DNA of 64,000 nt. It comes from an uncultured Bellilinea sp. (GTDB lineage: Bacteria > Chloroflexota > Anaerolineae > Anaerolineales > Anaerolineaceae). The first letter of the stretch is position 1, and each line of letters begins with the position of its first letter. This document shows, one piece after another, positions 1 through 9,221 of the stretch. The position numbers were made by a program, and so were the translations under genes. A model generated the notes under the pieces. The model saw nothing but the letters and a program-made list of their open reading frames with translations, was not told the DNA's origin and did no database searches. Location: the NCBI GenBank assembly GCA_938040735.1, contig CALHYE010000001.1:1-64000 (forward strand), read 5' to 3'.

Positions 1-570
1 GCGGATGAACTGGGTCTGCCGTTTGACCGCCAGAAGAACGAAGCCCTGCGAGGTGTTTCCCGCCGCGAGTCGCTGCTTTTACTGTTAGATGGCCGCCCGG
101 CAACAGAGCAGGAGATGACCGAGTGGATGGAGCGAAAAAACCGCTACTACATCGAATATATATCCACAATGACGCCCCAAAATCTGCTGCCGGGGGCGTT
201 GGAATTACTCAGGGAACTGCATGAGGCTGGCTATAAGGTGGCGATTGTGTCTTCCAGTAAAAATACACCGCTGGTACTGGAGCGTTTGCAAATGGGGAAG
301 TGGTTGGATACGGTTGTGGACGGGAACGCTTCTGCCCGCAGTAAACCGGCTCCGGATTTGTTTTTACTGGCGGCCGAACGTTTGGGGGTTGAACCGGCGG
401 AATGTCTGGTGATTGAAGATGCCGAGGCCGGCATTGCCGCCGGGAAAGCAGCCGGTATGCGCACCTTGGGATTGGGGCCCATTGAGCGGGTGAGGTCGGC
501 GGATTATCATTTGTCCGATTTGAACGGGGTAACCCTGGGACGGCTGCGCGAGTTGATTTCTGACCTTTGA
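1..570 (+). CDS. HAD-superfamily hydrolase, beta-phosphoglucomutase-like (5' truncated by window edge)
   Basis: Frame 1 is open from base 1 (ADELGLPFDRQKNEALRGVSRRESLLLLLDGRPATEQEM...) into the 115..570 ORF; LRGVSR, IVSSSKN, KPAPDLFLLAAERLGV and VIEDAEAGIAAGKAAGM are HAD/beta-PGM motifs. Confidence 0.9.
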   Translation, partial: ADELGLPFDRQKNEALRGVSRRESLLLLLDGRPATEQEMTEWMERKNRYYIEYISTMTPQNLLPGALELLRELHEAGYKVAIVSSSKNTPLVLERLQMGKWLDTVVDGNASARSKPAPDLFLLAAERLGVEPAECLVIEDAEAGIAAGKAAGMRTLGLGPIERVRSADYHLSDLNGVTLGRLRELISDL

Positions 571-575
571 AAAAT

Positions 576-602
576 GCCTCCCGCCATGATCCGGCGGGAG
601 GC
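576..602 (-). terminator. Rho-independent terminator (10-bp stem GCCTCCCGCC/GGCGGGAGGC)
   Basis: Perfect inverted repeat with 7-nt loop; followed on the minus strand by ATTTTT, just past the stop of the 615..1565 gene. Confidence 0.7.
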
Positions 603-614
603 TGACTTCACCTT

Positions 615-1565
615 TCAGGGGATGAAGGTGAAGGTGGAGATAACAGTTTCGTATAGCCGTTCCAAATCGGATGCGACGGCGGGTTCGTCAATCGGGGAAA
701 AGATCAATTGATAGAACATGCCGTTATGCAGGGCGAAGACCATCCGGGAACTCAATCGGCCGGGGATGGGTTCCAGCACTTCCGCCGGTTGTCCATCCAG
801 GGTGATTTGCGTCTGGCTGAGGTTTGCGGGGGAATTTGGCCCTTCAAATGATTTGCGGAATTCGCTGACCAATCTTTCCAGAACGGCTTCTGAAACGGCC
901 GGGCTGCTAAAAACATCCAAACGGGCTACAACTGCTTCTGAATTGGCAGGATTTTCAGGTTGGGCATATACCGCTGCCAAACCGCGGGTATCCGCCACAA
1001 AATCAGCCGGGTAGGCAAAGCAATAACCATCCGTGAAATCCACAAAGGTTTTCATGCCGTCTTGTTTGCAGCGGGCGGGTACTTCCCTTTCCGATTCGCG
1101 TACATCGGGCAGCATTGTTTCCCGGTTGATTCGCACCTGATTGCCGTTCTGGTCGGTGCGGACTTCAAGAATGGCGCCGTTGACTTCGATGAACAATCGG
1201 TAACCGGGCGTGATGACCTGAAGGCACATTTCGTCGGGTGATGCCAAACCGAGGCAGCCGTCCGGCCACTCAACCGGCGACATCTCGATCAGGCTAAGCG
1301 TTTCGGGCGCGGTATGGATTTGTTCGGCAATCATCAATCGTACTTTTTCAAAAATCATATCAGCCTCTTCCTGAGGAATGATTATACCGATGGTGGGGAG
1401 CGGTGTGGTTTGTTGATCGGTCGGTAGGGGGGTTGGTTTGTTCATTGGGGGTTGGGTTTGTTCCTGAGCGGTTGGCAACGGTGCAGCCGGTGTAACCGAA
1501 GGCGCACAGGCGGTTATCAGTAAGAGGGAGCTACAAATTGTGATAAAAAACCAGCGCTTGAGCAT
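615..1565 (-). CDS. Putative lipoprotein of unknown function
   Basis: ORF with lipobox-like N-terminus MLKRWFFITICSSLLLITAC and Pro/Thr linker; start taken at internal ATG. Confidence 0.7.
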   Translation of the reverse strand: MLKRWFFITICSSLLLITACAPSVTPAAPLPTAQEQTQPPMNKPTPLPTDQQTTPLPTIGIIIPQEEADMIFEKVRLMIAEQIHTAPETLSLIEMSPVEWPDGCLGLASPDEMCLQVITPGYRLFIEVNGAILEVRTDQNGNQVRINRETMLPDVRESEREVPARCKQDGMKTFVDFTDGYCFAYPADFVADTRGLAAVYAQPENPANSEAVVARLDVFSSPAVSEAVLERLVSEFRKSFEGPNSPANLSQTQITLDGQPAEVLEPIPGRLSSRMVFALHNGMFYQLIFSPIDEPAVASDLERLYETVISTFTFIP

Positions 1566-1743
1566 GGGGAATTTCCTCCAATTTCTAATCTCTTGCATTA
1601 TCCTGATCGGTTTATTGCAACATTAATTTTGGGACGTTGGACGACATCCAGAAGTTCCCCGATTTTTTCATGATAGGTAAACCTTTTACGCAGGTTGATT
1701 TTACCGGATAAGCGGGTAATTTATATGAATTTTTTCTAAAATA

Positions 1744-1772
1744 TTGACAAAATACGCCTTATTGGGTATATA
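1744..1772 (+). promoter_or_regulatory. Sigma70-type promoter for the iron ABC transporter operon
   Basis: TTGACA (1744-1749), 17-nt spacer, TATATA (1767-1772), upstream of ATG 1817. Confidence 0.6.
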
Positions 1773-1816
1773 TAGTCCGTCCCAACCCTAACCTTACTTA
1801 TTCAAGGAGTTATCGA

Positions 1817-2842
1817 ATGATTAAGACCCGATACTGGTTGATTTTGCCTCTGATGGCAGTTGTGCTGGTTGGTTGTGCATCTTTCTCGGCTTCTTCCCAG
1901 GCCGAAGATGCCGGAAGTCTGATTATTTATTCGGGGCGGAGTGAAAGTTTGGTGCGACCGGTGATCGAGCAATTTGCGCAGGTCAGCGGAATTAAGGTGG
2001 AAGTGCGTTATGGTAATACCGCCGAACTGGCGGCTACCCTGCTGGAAGAGGGGAAAAATTCTCCGGCGGATGTGTTTTATGCCCAAGATCCGGGTGGATT
2101 GGGTGCGGTTGCCAATGCGGGTTTGCTGGCAGTATTGCCCGATGAAACGCTGGAAAAAGTAGAGAGTCGCTTCCGCTCCGCTCAGGGTTTGTGGGTCGGA
2201 ATTTCCGGTCGTGCCCGGGTAGTTGTGTATAACAGCCAACGTCTGCAGCCGGAAGATTTACCGGCCGATTTGTTTGGTTTTACCGATCCGCGTTGGAAAG
2301 GTAAAATTGGCTGGGCGCCGACCAATGCTTCGTTTCAGGCAATGGTGACGGCCATGCGCCAGATGTGGGGTGAAGAAAAAACCCGGCAATGGTTACTGGG
2401 TATTTTGGCAAACCAGCCGGTGGTTTATGATGGGAATACGGCGATTGTGGCAGCCGTCGGCAGCGGAGAGATTGAAGTGGGTTTTGTCAATCATTATTAT
2501 CTCTACCGCTTTTTGAAAGAGCAAGGCGATTCGTTCGCGGCGCGCAATCACTTCCTGAATAATGGCGGACCTGATTCGCTGGTGATGGTTTCGGGAATTG
2601 GAAGACTGGCAGCCGGTAAGAACGAGGAAAATGCGCTTAAATTCATCCATTTCCTGCTCTCGCCGGTGGCGCAGCAGTACTTTGCCGCGCAGACCAACGA
2701 ATACCCGCTGGTAGCAGGTGTTCAAACGGCAGCCGGCCTGGCGCCATTAGAGAGCCTGAATGCTGCCAATATCAGCGTAGATCAATTGGCTGATTTGGAA
2801 GGTACTTTGAATTTACTGAGGGAAACGGGCGTTCTTCCCTGA
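1817..2842 (+). CDS. Iron(III) ABC transporter substrate-binding protein
   Basis: Lipoprotein signal plus SLIIYSGRSESLVRPVIEQFAQVSGIKVEVRYGNTAELAATLLEEG, typical FbpA/FutA family. Confidence 0.9.
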   Translation: MIKTRYWLILPLMAVVLVGCASFSASSQAEDAGSLIIYSGRSESLVRPVIEQFAQVSGIKVEVRYGNTAELAATLLEEGKNSPADVFYAQDPGGLGAVANAGLLAVLPDETLEKVESRFRSAQGLWVGISGRARVVVYNSQRLQPEDLPADLFGFTDPRWKGKIGWAPTNASFQAMVTAMRQMWGEEKTRQWLLGILANQPVVYDGNTAIVAAVGSGEIEVGFVNHYYLYRFLKEQGDSFAARNHFLNNGGPDSLVMVSGIGRLAAGKNEENALKFIHFLLSPVAQQYFAAQTNEYPLVAGVQTAAGLAPLESLNAANISVDQLADLEGTLNLLRETGVLP

Positions 2843-4470
2843 TGATGTTGAAAGACTGGGTTGTCGCAAAGCGGGTTGGGGCGGTAGTTGCGTCACCAGT
2901 GCGGGGTGCGTGGTTGTACCTGCCTGCCGCACTGGTGGCGCTGGCGATGAGTTTGCCGCTAATTTATTTGATCATTCGCGCCAGTACTGCCGGTTCATCC
3001 GCCTGGACCTGGCTGCTGAGGTTTCAAACGGTACAAATCATGGGGCAGAGCGTGGGGCTGGCGCTGTCGGTCATGCTGGCCGCCCTGATTTTGGGGGTCT
3101 TGCTGGCCTGGCTGGTTACCCGCAGCGATCTGATCGGACGAACAATCTGGTCGGCCTTGTTGCCCTTACCGTTGGTCATTCCCAGTTATGTGGGCGCTTA
3201 CCTGTTCGTCTCCTTCTTTGCGCCGCGCGGTTTGCTTCAAAACCTGCTGGAAGGATGGCTGGGTGTCGAGCGGCTGCCTTCCATTTACGGGTTTTGGGGG
3301 GCGTGGCTGGTGCTGACCCTGATGACTTACCCCTATGTATTTCTGGCGGCACGGACGGTTCTCATGGGCGGTGACCGATCGCTGGAAGAGGCGGCGCGGA
3401 GTTTGGGTTGTTCTCCGCTGGAGACCTTTTGGAAAGTAACCCTGCCTCAACTTCGTCCGGCGCTGGCGGCCAGTAGTTTGCTGGTGGGTTTGTATGTGTT
3501 GCGGGATTTTGGGGCGGTTTCCATTCTACGGTTCACCACTTTTACCCGTGCCATTTACCTGCACTATCAATCTTCGATTGACCGCTCAGCCGCGGCGCTT
3601 CTTTCGTTGGTTTTAATCTTGATCACGGTTGGCTTTCTGGTTACAGAACAGCGTTTCCGCCGATCGGCCGCTGAAAATCCCTATACCGCTGTCCGCCCGG
3701 TTGAATTGGTGCGCTTGGGCCGCTGGCAGATATTGGCCCTGACCGCGATCATCTTAACGGTGGTGTTTGGGCTGATTCTCCCCACGGCAGTACTTTTCTA
3801 CTGGCTGGTGCGGGGTTTGGCGGCGGGAGAACAACTGGGGATCTGGGTGAGTCCTTTGGTCGGGTCGGTCAGCGTTTCCGGCCTGGCAGCCATCCTCACG
3901 ATTTTAGCTGCTCTACCGGTTGCTATCCTGTCCGTCCGTCGAAAGAATTTACTCACCAAAGTTCTGGAAAAATGGAGTTACCTCGGATACGCGGTTCCCG
4001 GGATTGTGGTGGCGCTGGCATTGGTATTCTTGGGGGCTAATTTTGTTCCGCGGTTGTATCAGACTTTTTTCATGCTTTTGTTTGCGTATGTGATTTTGTT
4101 TCTGCCGCAAGCCATGGGCAGTATTCAAGCCGCCTTACGGATGGTACAGCGCAGTTTGGAGGAAGCCGCCGCCAGCCTTGGAGAAAACCCGCTGCGGGTT
4201 TTTCAGAGAGTCACCTTACCGTTGATGATGCCGGGTGTTGCCACTGCCGCTGCGCTGGTCTTCCTGACGACGATGAAAGAATTACCCGCCACCCTGTTAC
4301 TGGCGCCGATTGGTTTTTCCACGCTGGCTACACAGGTATGGGGGGCCGTTTCAGAAGCTTATTTTGCGCGCGCTGCGGCGCCGGCGCTCATCCTAATTCT
4401 CACCTCATCCATCTCGATGTACCTGATTAACCATCACTCTGCTATTGAAGGATCATCTCAACGACAATGA
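2842..4470 (+). CDS. Iron ABC transporter permease (two fused permease domains)
   Basis: Multi-TM ORF with two EAA-type loops (EEAARSLGCSPLETFWKVTLPQLRPAL; EEAAASLGENPLRVFQRVTLPLMMPG). Confidence 0.9.
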   Translation: MMLKDWVVAKRVGAVVASPVRGAWLYLPAALVALAMSLPLIYLIIRASTAGSSAWTWLLRFQTVQIMGQSVGLALSVMLAALILGVLLAWLVTRSDLIGRTIWSALLPLPLVIPSYVGAYLFVSFFAPRGLLQNLLEGWLGVERLPSIYGFWGAWLVLTLMTYPYVFLAARTVLMGGDRSLEEAARSLGCSPLETFWKVTLPQLRPALAASSLLVGLYVLRDFGAVSILRFTTFTRAIYLHYQSSIDRSAAALLSLVLILITVGFLVTEQRFRRSAAENPYTAVRPVELVRLGRWQILALTAIILTVVFGLILPTAVLFYWLVRGLAAGEQLGIWVSPLVGSVSVSGLAAILTILAALPVAILSVRRKNLLTKVLEKWSYLGYAVPGIVVALALVFLGANFVPRLYQTFFMLLFAYVILFLPQAMGSIQAALRMVQRSLEEAAASLGENPLRVFQRVTLPLMMPGVATAAALVFLTTMKELPATLLLAPIGFSTLATQVWGAVSEAYFARAAAPALILILTSSISMYLINHHSAIEGSSQRQ

Positions 4471-5558
4471 CGGAATATTTTATTGAGTGTCATCATTTGC
4501 AAAAAGCCTATCAGACTCAATTTGCGGTCAAAGATGTTAGTCTTCATGTAGTTCAAGGGGAGATTCTTGCAATCGTAGGCCCGAGCGGCTGCGGCAAAAC
4601 GACCACCTTACGCTTGATTGCGGGGTTTGAAAGGCCGGATCGGGGCGAAATTCGAATGGAGGGCAGGCTGCTCAGTCATCCGAACCGATTCATTCCCCCC
4701 GAAAAGCGCCATATTGGGGTTGTGTTTCAAGATTACGCGCTCTTTCCACATCTGACAGTCTATGAAAATGTTGCTTTTGGGCTGCGCAACCAGACACCTG
4801 AACAGGTCAGGGGGAGGGTCAATGAGATGCTGGAATTGGTGGGTTTAAGTGGACTGGCGAAAAGAATGCCCCATGAGCTTTCCGGTGGAGAGCGCCAGCG
4901 GGTGGCTTTGGCGCGGGCGCTGGCGCCCCGGCCACGGGTTTTGCTTTTGGATGAACCCTTTTCCAGTCTTGACATGGACTTGAGGTTGAAACTGCGGGAG
5001 GAAGTCCGCTTGCTGCTTAAGGGGATTCAACTTACGGCTTTATTTGTGACCCATGATCAGGAAGAGGCGTTGTTTATGGGGGACCGGCTGGCGGTCATGA
5101 ACCAGGGGGTAGTGCAGCAGTTAGATCGGCCGGAAACGATTTTTTCCCAGCCGGTAAACCCCTTTGTGGCCGAGTTTATGGGGAACGCCAATTTCCTGCC
5201 CGGCCGAATCGTTGAGGAGGGTATCGAAACGGAAATCGGTTTGATTCCCCAGCGGGTTGCCTTACCGGTTGGCAGCATGGTCGAGGTGGCCGTCCGTGCC
5301 GATGACATTGGTTTTGACCTGAGTAAAGACGCAAACGGGGTTATCCTCTCGCGGGTTTTCAAGGGAGTGACCAATGTTTATAAAGTCCGCCTGCGTTCCG
5401 GGCTGGTGCTGGAGGCTTTTCAGCCACATTACCGCTTTTTCCCGGAGGGCCAGCCGGTTCGAATTTTTGCAGATGCCGGTCATGAGTTGGCTTGTTTTCA
5501 CAAGGGGGTTGCGGTAAAAGAGGACGAACGTCACCTTGACAGGGTTACCAAAGGTTGA
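4467..5558 (+). CDS. Iron ABC transporter ATP-binding protein
   Basis: Walker A GPSGCGKTT, signature LSGGERQRVALARAL, Walker B VLLLDEPFSSLD; overlaps permease stop. Confidence 0.92.
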   Translation: MTEYFIECHHLQKAYQTQFAVKDVSLHVVQGEILAIVGPSGCGKTTTLRLIAGFERPDRGEIRMEGRLLSHPNRFIPPEKRHIGVVFQDYALFPHLTVYENVAFGLRNQTPEQVRGRVNEMLELVGLSGLAKRMPHELSGGERQRVALARALAPRPRVLLLDEPFSSLDMDLRLKLREEVRLLLKGIQLTALFVTHDQEEALFMGDRLAVMNQGVVQQLDRPETIFSQPVNPFVAEFMGNANFLPGRIVEEGIETEIGLIPQRVALPVGSMVEVAVRADDIGFDLSKDANGVILSRVFKGVTNVYKVRLRSGLVLEAFQPHYRFFPEGQPVRIFADAGHELACFHKGVAVKEDERHLDRVTKG

Positions 5559-5564
5559 TATAAA
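5536..5564 (+). promoter_or_regulatory. Consensus promoter inside the 3' end of the ATPase gene
   Basis: TTGACA (5536-5541), exactly 17 nt, TATAAA (5559-5564). Confidence 0.65.
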
Positions 5565-5603
5565 CTACCCATTGAGTTAATTCTACGAAAGGAGAGGCGT
5601 TTT

Positions 5604-5678
5604 ATGTTTATTGCAGTATCGGCGCTTGTTTGCTACCGAGCCGTATGGGCGCGCCTGCCTTTCGGGAGAGTCTGCTGA
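5604..5678 (+). CDS. Putative 24-aa leader peptide MFIAVSALVCYRAVWARLPFGRVC
   Basis: ATG-TGA mini-ORF with SD-like AAAGGAGAGG at 5588-5597, ~33 nt after predicted TSS, followed by terminator. Confidence 0.5.
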   Translation: MFIAVSALVCYRAVWARLPFGRVC

Positions 5679-5709
5679 TTCTGGTTTTCTAATAAACGAG
5701 ATTGTCTGC

Positions 5710-5741
5710 AGCCACGGGCGTGCTCATCCCCGTGGCTTTTT
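5710..5741 (+). terminator. Intrinsic terminator between leader ORF and rsgA (first)
   Basis: AGCCACGGG (5710-5718)/CCCGTGGCT (5729-5737) 9-bp stem followed by U-run. Confidence 0.75.
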
Positions 5742-5838
5742 ATTGCCGGGTGATCTTTAGGGCCATTGCCGGACGGTAATGTAGCAGCATGTCACCTGCA
5801 TTTGATTGCCTGATTTAATTCAGCAAGAAGAAATCATC

Positions 5839-5878
5839 AACACCAGCCACGGGAGAATCCGAGGCTGGTGTTTTGTTT
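5839..5878 (+). terminator. Second terminator-like hairpin immediately upstream of rsgA
   Basis: AACACCAGCC (5839-5848)/GGCTGGTGTT (5863-5872) followed by TTTTGTTT. Confidence 0.6.
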
Positions 5879-5896
5879 ATTTAAGGGACTTCAACC

Positions 5897-6877
5897 ATGT
5901 TTCATGATGATTGTAAAAGCGAACTCTTGGGTGTAATTACCAAAAAATTGAATAGTACTTTTGAGGTGAGCGTAGATCATAGGGTCATTCAGTGCCGAGT
6001 GGTTGGTAATTTAAGTGGAAATAGACCATCGCAATCCTCAAAGCGGACTTTGGCTGGTTTGCTTGCAGGAATAACCGTCGGAGATGAAGTCCGGGTACGT
6101 CTGATCGGCAGCCAGGAGGGTGTCATTACGGCTTTGTTGCCACGCCGGAGCGTTTTTGGCAGGCGTGCGGCACTTTCTATGCCGGATAAATATCCTCGCG
6201 AACAAGTCATTGCTGCAAATGTAAACCAAGTCCTGGCTGTTTTCTCTGTAACTCAGCCCGATCCTCATTGGAATTTACTGGATCGCTATCTTGTGGCATG
6301 CGAAGATGCCAGTTTATCAGCAGTGATTTGTATGACCAAAGCGGATTTGCTCGAACACCAGAATCACCAATTCGAGCAAGAAAACCTGCAGATCATCGAG
6401 GATTTTCGTCGCATAGGTTATCCTGTGATTTTCACAAGTACCCGGACAGGTGAGGGTTTAGATGATGTTCGGTCAATCCTTTCCGGACAGGTGTCGCTGA
6501 TCATCGGGAAATCGGGTGTTGGAAAAACATCGTTGTTGAATGCGTTACAAACCGAAAGATCGTTAAGGGTCGGGGATGTTAATCCTATTACCGGTAAGGG
6601 GCGGCATACCACCACTCATTTGGAAATGATCCCTCTTGAAGGGGGAGGTTTCATCATTGATACGCCCGGGATGCGGGAATTTGGTTTATGGGATATTCCC
6701 GCGGATGAACTGGCAGCCAATTTCCCGGAGATGCGAGACCTCCTCGGGAGATGCAAGTTCGGGTTGAACTGCGCTCATGATGAGGAATCCGGCTGTGCTG
6801 TACGCAGAGCAGTAATGGAAGGATTGATTCATCCACGCCGCTATCGAAGTTACCTGCGGTTGAGAGGTACACAATGA
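5897..6877 (+). CDS. rsgA: Ribosome small-subunit-dependent GTPase A
   Basis: Circularly permuted GTPase motifs: MTKADL, IIGKSGVGKTSLLNAL, RHTTTHLEM, IDTPGMREFGL; C-terminal Cys/His Zn motif. Confidence 0.95.
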   Translation: MFHDDCKSELLGVITKKLNSTFEVSVDHRVIQCRVVGNLSGNRPSQSSKRTLAGLLAGITVGDEVRVRLIGSQEGVITALLPRRSVFGRRAALSMPDKYPREQVIAANVNQVLAVFSVTQPDPHWNLLDRYLVACEDASLSAVICMTKADLLEHQNHQFEQENLQIIEDFRRIGYPVIFTSTRTGEGLDDVRSILSGQVSLIIGKSGVGKTSLLNALQTERSLRVGDVNPITGKGRHTTTHLEMIPLEGGGFIIDTPGMREFGLWDIPADELAANFPEMRDLLGRCKFGLNCAHDEESGCAVRRAVMEGLIHPRRYRSYLRLRGTQ

Positions 6878-7374
6878 AGAGGCGTTTTTACCCCAGCCAA
6901 AAGGACTTTACCTGCAAAAACTGTGGAATTTGGGTATCTGTGAATCCAAATTTGAGCGGGGTGTCCAATCGTAATCACTGTCCCTATTGCCTCTGGTCGC
7001 GCCATGTGGATTTATATGCCGCAGGTGACCGATTGAGTGCCTGCAAAGGCAAAATGAGACCCATCGGATTGACCATCAAGCGGCAGCGTAAAAAGTACGG
7101 CAGTTTTCTGCAAGGTGAGTTGATGTTAATTCACCGTTGTACAGAATGCGGTGCGGTTTCCATCAATCGTCTTGCGGCAGATGATGATGCAGAACAGCTC
7201 TTATGGGTTTTTGAGCATTCTCTTCAATTAGATGGAGAATTCCGCCAGAAATTATCCGGCATGGGAATTGTTTTATTGGAGGAGTGGCATCGAAATCTGG
7301 TGTGTCAACGGATAAAGGGAAGTGCCGAGATAGAGCTGAACCGTTTCGTTAAAGAGGTTCACTCTTCCAAATAG
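6874..7374 (+). CDS. RNHCP domain-containing protein
   Basis: FTCKNCGIWV...NRNHCPYCLWSRHVD is the RNHCP signature; overlaps rsgA stop. Confidence 0.88.
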   Translation: MKRRFYPSQKDFTCKNCGIWVSVNPNLSGVSNRNHCPYCLWSRHVDLYAAGDRLSACKGKMRPIGLTIKRQRKKYGSFLQGELMLIHRCTECGAVSINRLAADDDAEQLLWVFEHSLQLDGEFRQKLSGMGIVLLEEWHRNLVCQRIKGSAEIELNRFVKEVHSSK

Positions 7375-7631
7375 ACCGAGTCCACAATTCCAACGATCAC
7401 CGAAATCACGCAGGCATTCGGGTTTTGCAATACCTGACGGGCGCCGTTCCCTTCACGGTTGATCAGAACCGTATCCCCGATGCCTGCGTGGGTGTTATCC
7501 AGCGCGATGAAGTCGGTATCGGGGGCTTCGTCTTCCAAGCCGAGCGGCTGTACGACCAGCAACCGCCGATTTTTATAATCGGGATGACTGATGGTGGTAA
7601 CGACTGTGCCGACAACTTTGGCGAGAATCAT
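7359..7631 (-). CDS. EutN/CcmL family microcompartment (pentamer-type) protein
   Basis: MILAKVVGTVVTTISHPDYKNRRLLVVQPL...VALD..HAGIGDTVLINREGNGARQVL matches BMC-P family. Confidence 0.92.
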   Translation of the reverse strand: MILAKVVGTVVTTISHPDYKNRRLLVVQPLGLEDEAPDTDFIALDNTHAGIGDTVLINREGNGARQVLQNPNACVISVIVGIVDSVYLEE

Positions 7632-7640
7632 GTTTTGGCC

Positions 7641-7961
7641 TTAGGCGTAGGGGTTCCAACCTCGTTGGAGGGTGAGATTAAAGAATTCGTCACTCTTGAC
7701 TTCCAGTTCATCCACAATGCCGACCAGAGCAAGGTCAATCGGGACAAATTTCTCATCGGGCAGGGCTAAGGCGGCTTCGCGGGCGCGCACCATCACACAT
7801 AAATCACCCTCACCGGCGTGGACAATATCGGCTGCGACTTGCAGCCCTCCAAGCGGCTGCAGGTATTTATTGACCGGCTGAACGACCAGCAATTTCAACC
7901 CCTGAGTGCCGGGGTATTTGATGGTACAAACCGCGTTTCCTTTGACAATACCGAGCAGCAT
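7641..7961 (-). CDS. EutN/CcmL family microcompartment protein
   Basis: MLLGIVKGNAVCTIKYPGTQGLKLLVVQPV...AADIVHAGEGDLCVMVRAREAA. Confidence 0.9.
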   Translation of the reverse strand: MLLGIVKGNAVCTIKYPGTQGLKLLVVQPVNKYLQPLGGLQVAADIVHAGEGDLCVMVRAREAALALPDEKFVPIDLALVGIVDELEVKSDEFFNLTLQRGWNPYA

Positions 7962-7977
7962 AATCGTTTATTGAGAC

Positions 7978-8271
7978 TTACGGGGCCTTTTGAAAAGTGA
8001 TTTGTCCCTCCACTTCGAGGGTGTCAATAATCGCCATGATGACCGCATCCACCGGAGTATCTTTGGTTAGAGTGGTCTGACGGGCTGAGGAGCCGGCGCA
8101 GGTCAAGACCAGATCCCCAATGCCGGCATCCACTGTGTCAATCGCAACATACGGTTTACCGCTGGGGTTTCCAAATTCATCCGTAGGGCGAACGATCAGC
8201 AATTTGCGCCCGGCGAGTTTTTCATCCTTGATGGTTGCCACGGTTGTGCCGATGACTTTGGCGATCAGCAT
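7978..8271 (-). CDS. EutN/CcmL family microcompartment protein
   Basis: MLIAKVIGTTVATIKDEKLAGRKLLIVRPTDEFG...AIDTVDAGIGDLVLTCAGSSARQT. Confidence 0.92.
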   Translation of the reverse strand: MLIAKVIGTTVATIKDEKLAGRKLLIVRPTDEFGNPSGKPYVAIDTVDAGIGDLVLTCAGSSARQTTLTKDTPVDAVIMAIIDTLEVEGQITFQKAP

Positions 8272-8285
8272 GGTCTCTTTCCTCC

Positions 8286-9215
8286 TCAGTAACTTTTTTG
8301 CAGAACCGGTTCAGGCGCTTTAACCGCAGAGTCGGCGGGCTGTGTGCCGGAGATGATTTTCACGCTGGCGCTGGCTCCTATCCGGTTCGCGCCCGCTTTG
8401 ATCATCTGTTCGGCATCTTCGTATGTTCGTACTCCACCGGATGCTTTAACACCAAGTTGCGCGCCGACCACCCTGCGCATCAGGGCAACATCATTGACGG
8501 TGGCGCCTCCGCCAGAAAAGCCGGTGGAGGTTTTGACAAAATCGGCGCCGACTTCCTTGGAAATCAGACAGGCGATGACTTTTTCTTCATCGGTCAGCAA
8601 AGCGGTTTCAATGATAACCTTGACCAGCGCTCCTTTCTCATGGGCGGTTTTGACTACGCCGCGAATATCGCGTGCCACCCGTTGAAGATCGCGGGATTTA
8701 AGGGCACCGATATTGATCACCATATCCACTTCCTGCGCGCCAAGTTGAATGGCCTGGGCAGTTTCGTAAGCCTTGACTTCCGGCGTGTTGGCGCCGAGCG
8801 GGAATCCGATCACCGTACATACTTTAACCGGCGACCCTTGTAACAATTGGCCGCAAAGTTCGATCCAGGTTGGGTTGACGCACACCGATGCGAACCCATA
8901 ACGCTTGGCTTCAAAACACAATTGGGCAATTTGCTCCTGGGTGGCATCCGGTTTGAGCAGGGTATGGTCAATCATGCTGGCGATTTTCAGATCCTGGGGT
9001 ACACCGCCTAGACCGTTAGAAACGCGCTCGGCGCCGGCATGGATTACCTGCCCCACTTTATCAAAGCAGGTTTGCACACAGATTCCCTCCGCACAGGAAA
9101 ATTTGCAGCCGTTTTCACTTTGTTCAGCGGAGGTCTGACGCTGAATCAGAGTGGTCAGTACTTCTCGGGTAATGATTTCAACTAATGAAGCAATCGTTTT
9201 GGGGTCGTTGTTCAT
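8286..9215 (-). CDS. deoC: Deoxyribose-phosphate aldolase with N-terminal extension
   Basis: [52 protein letters not shown]; ~80-aa extension with amphipathic helix at N-terminus. Confidence 0.93.
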   Translation of the reverse strand: MNNDPKTIASLVEIITREVLTTLIQRQTSAEQSENGCKFSCAEGICVQTCFDKVGQVIHAGAERVSNGLGGVPQDLKIASMIDHTLLKPDATQEQIAQLCFEAKRYGFASVCVNPTWIELCGQLLQGSPVKVCTVIGFPLGANTPEVKAYETAQAIQLGAQEVDMVINIGALKSRDLQRVARDIRGVVKTAHEKGALVKVIIETALLTDEEKVIACLISKEVGADFVKTSTGFSGGGATVNDVALMRRVVGAQLGVKASGGVRTYEDAEQMIKAGANRIGASASVKIISGTQPADSAVKAPEPVLQKSY

Positions 9216-9221
9216 GTTGGA

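Noticed and set aside
1802-2239. 145-aa minus-strand ORF
   Set aside because: Antisense shadow of the iron-binding protein gene
5789-5818. Second mini-ORF (MSPAFDCLI) between the two rsgA terminators
   Set aside because: No Shine-Dalgarno sequence and only 9 codons; probably chance
8298-8843. 181-aa plus-strand ORF
   Set aside because: Antisense shadow of deoC
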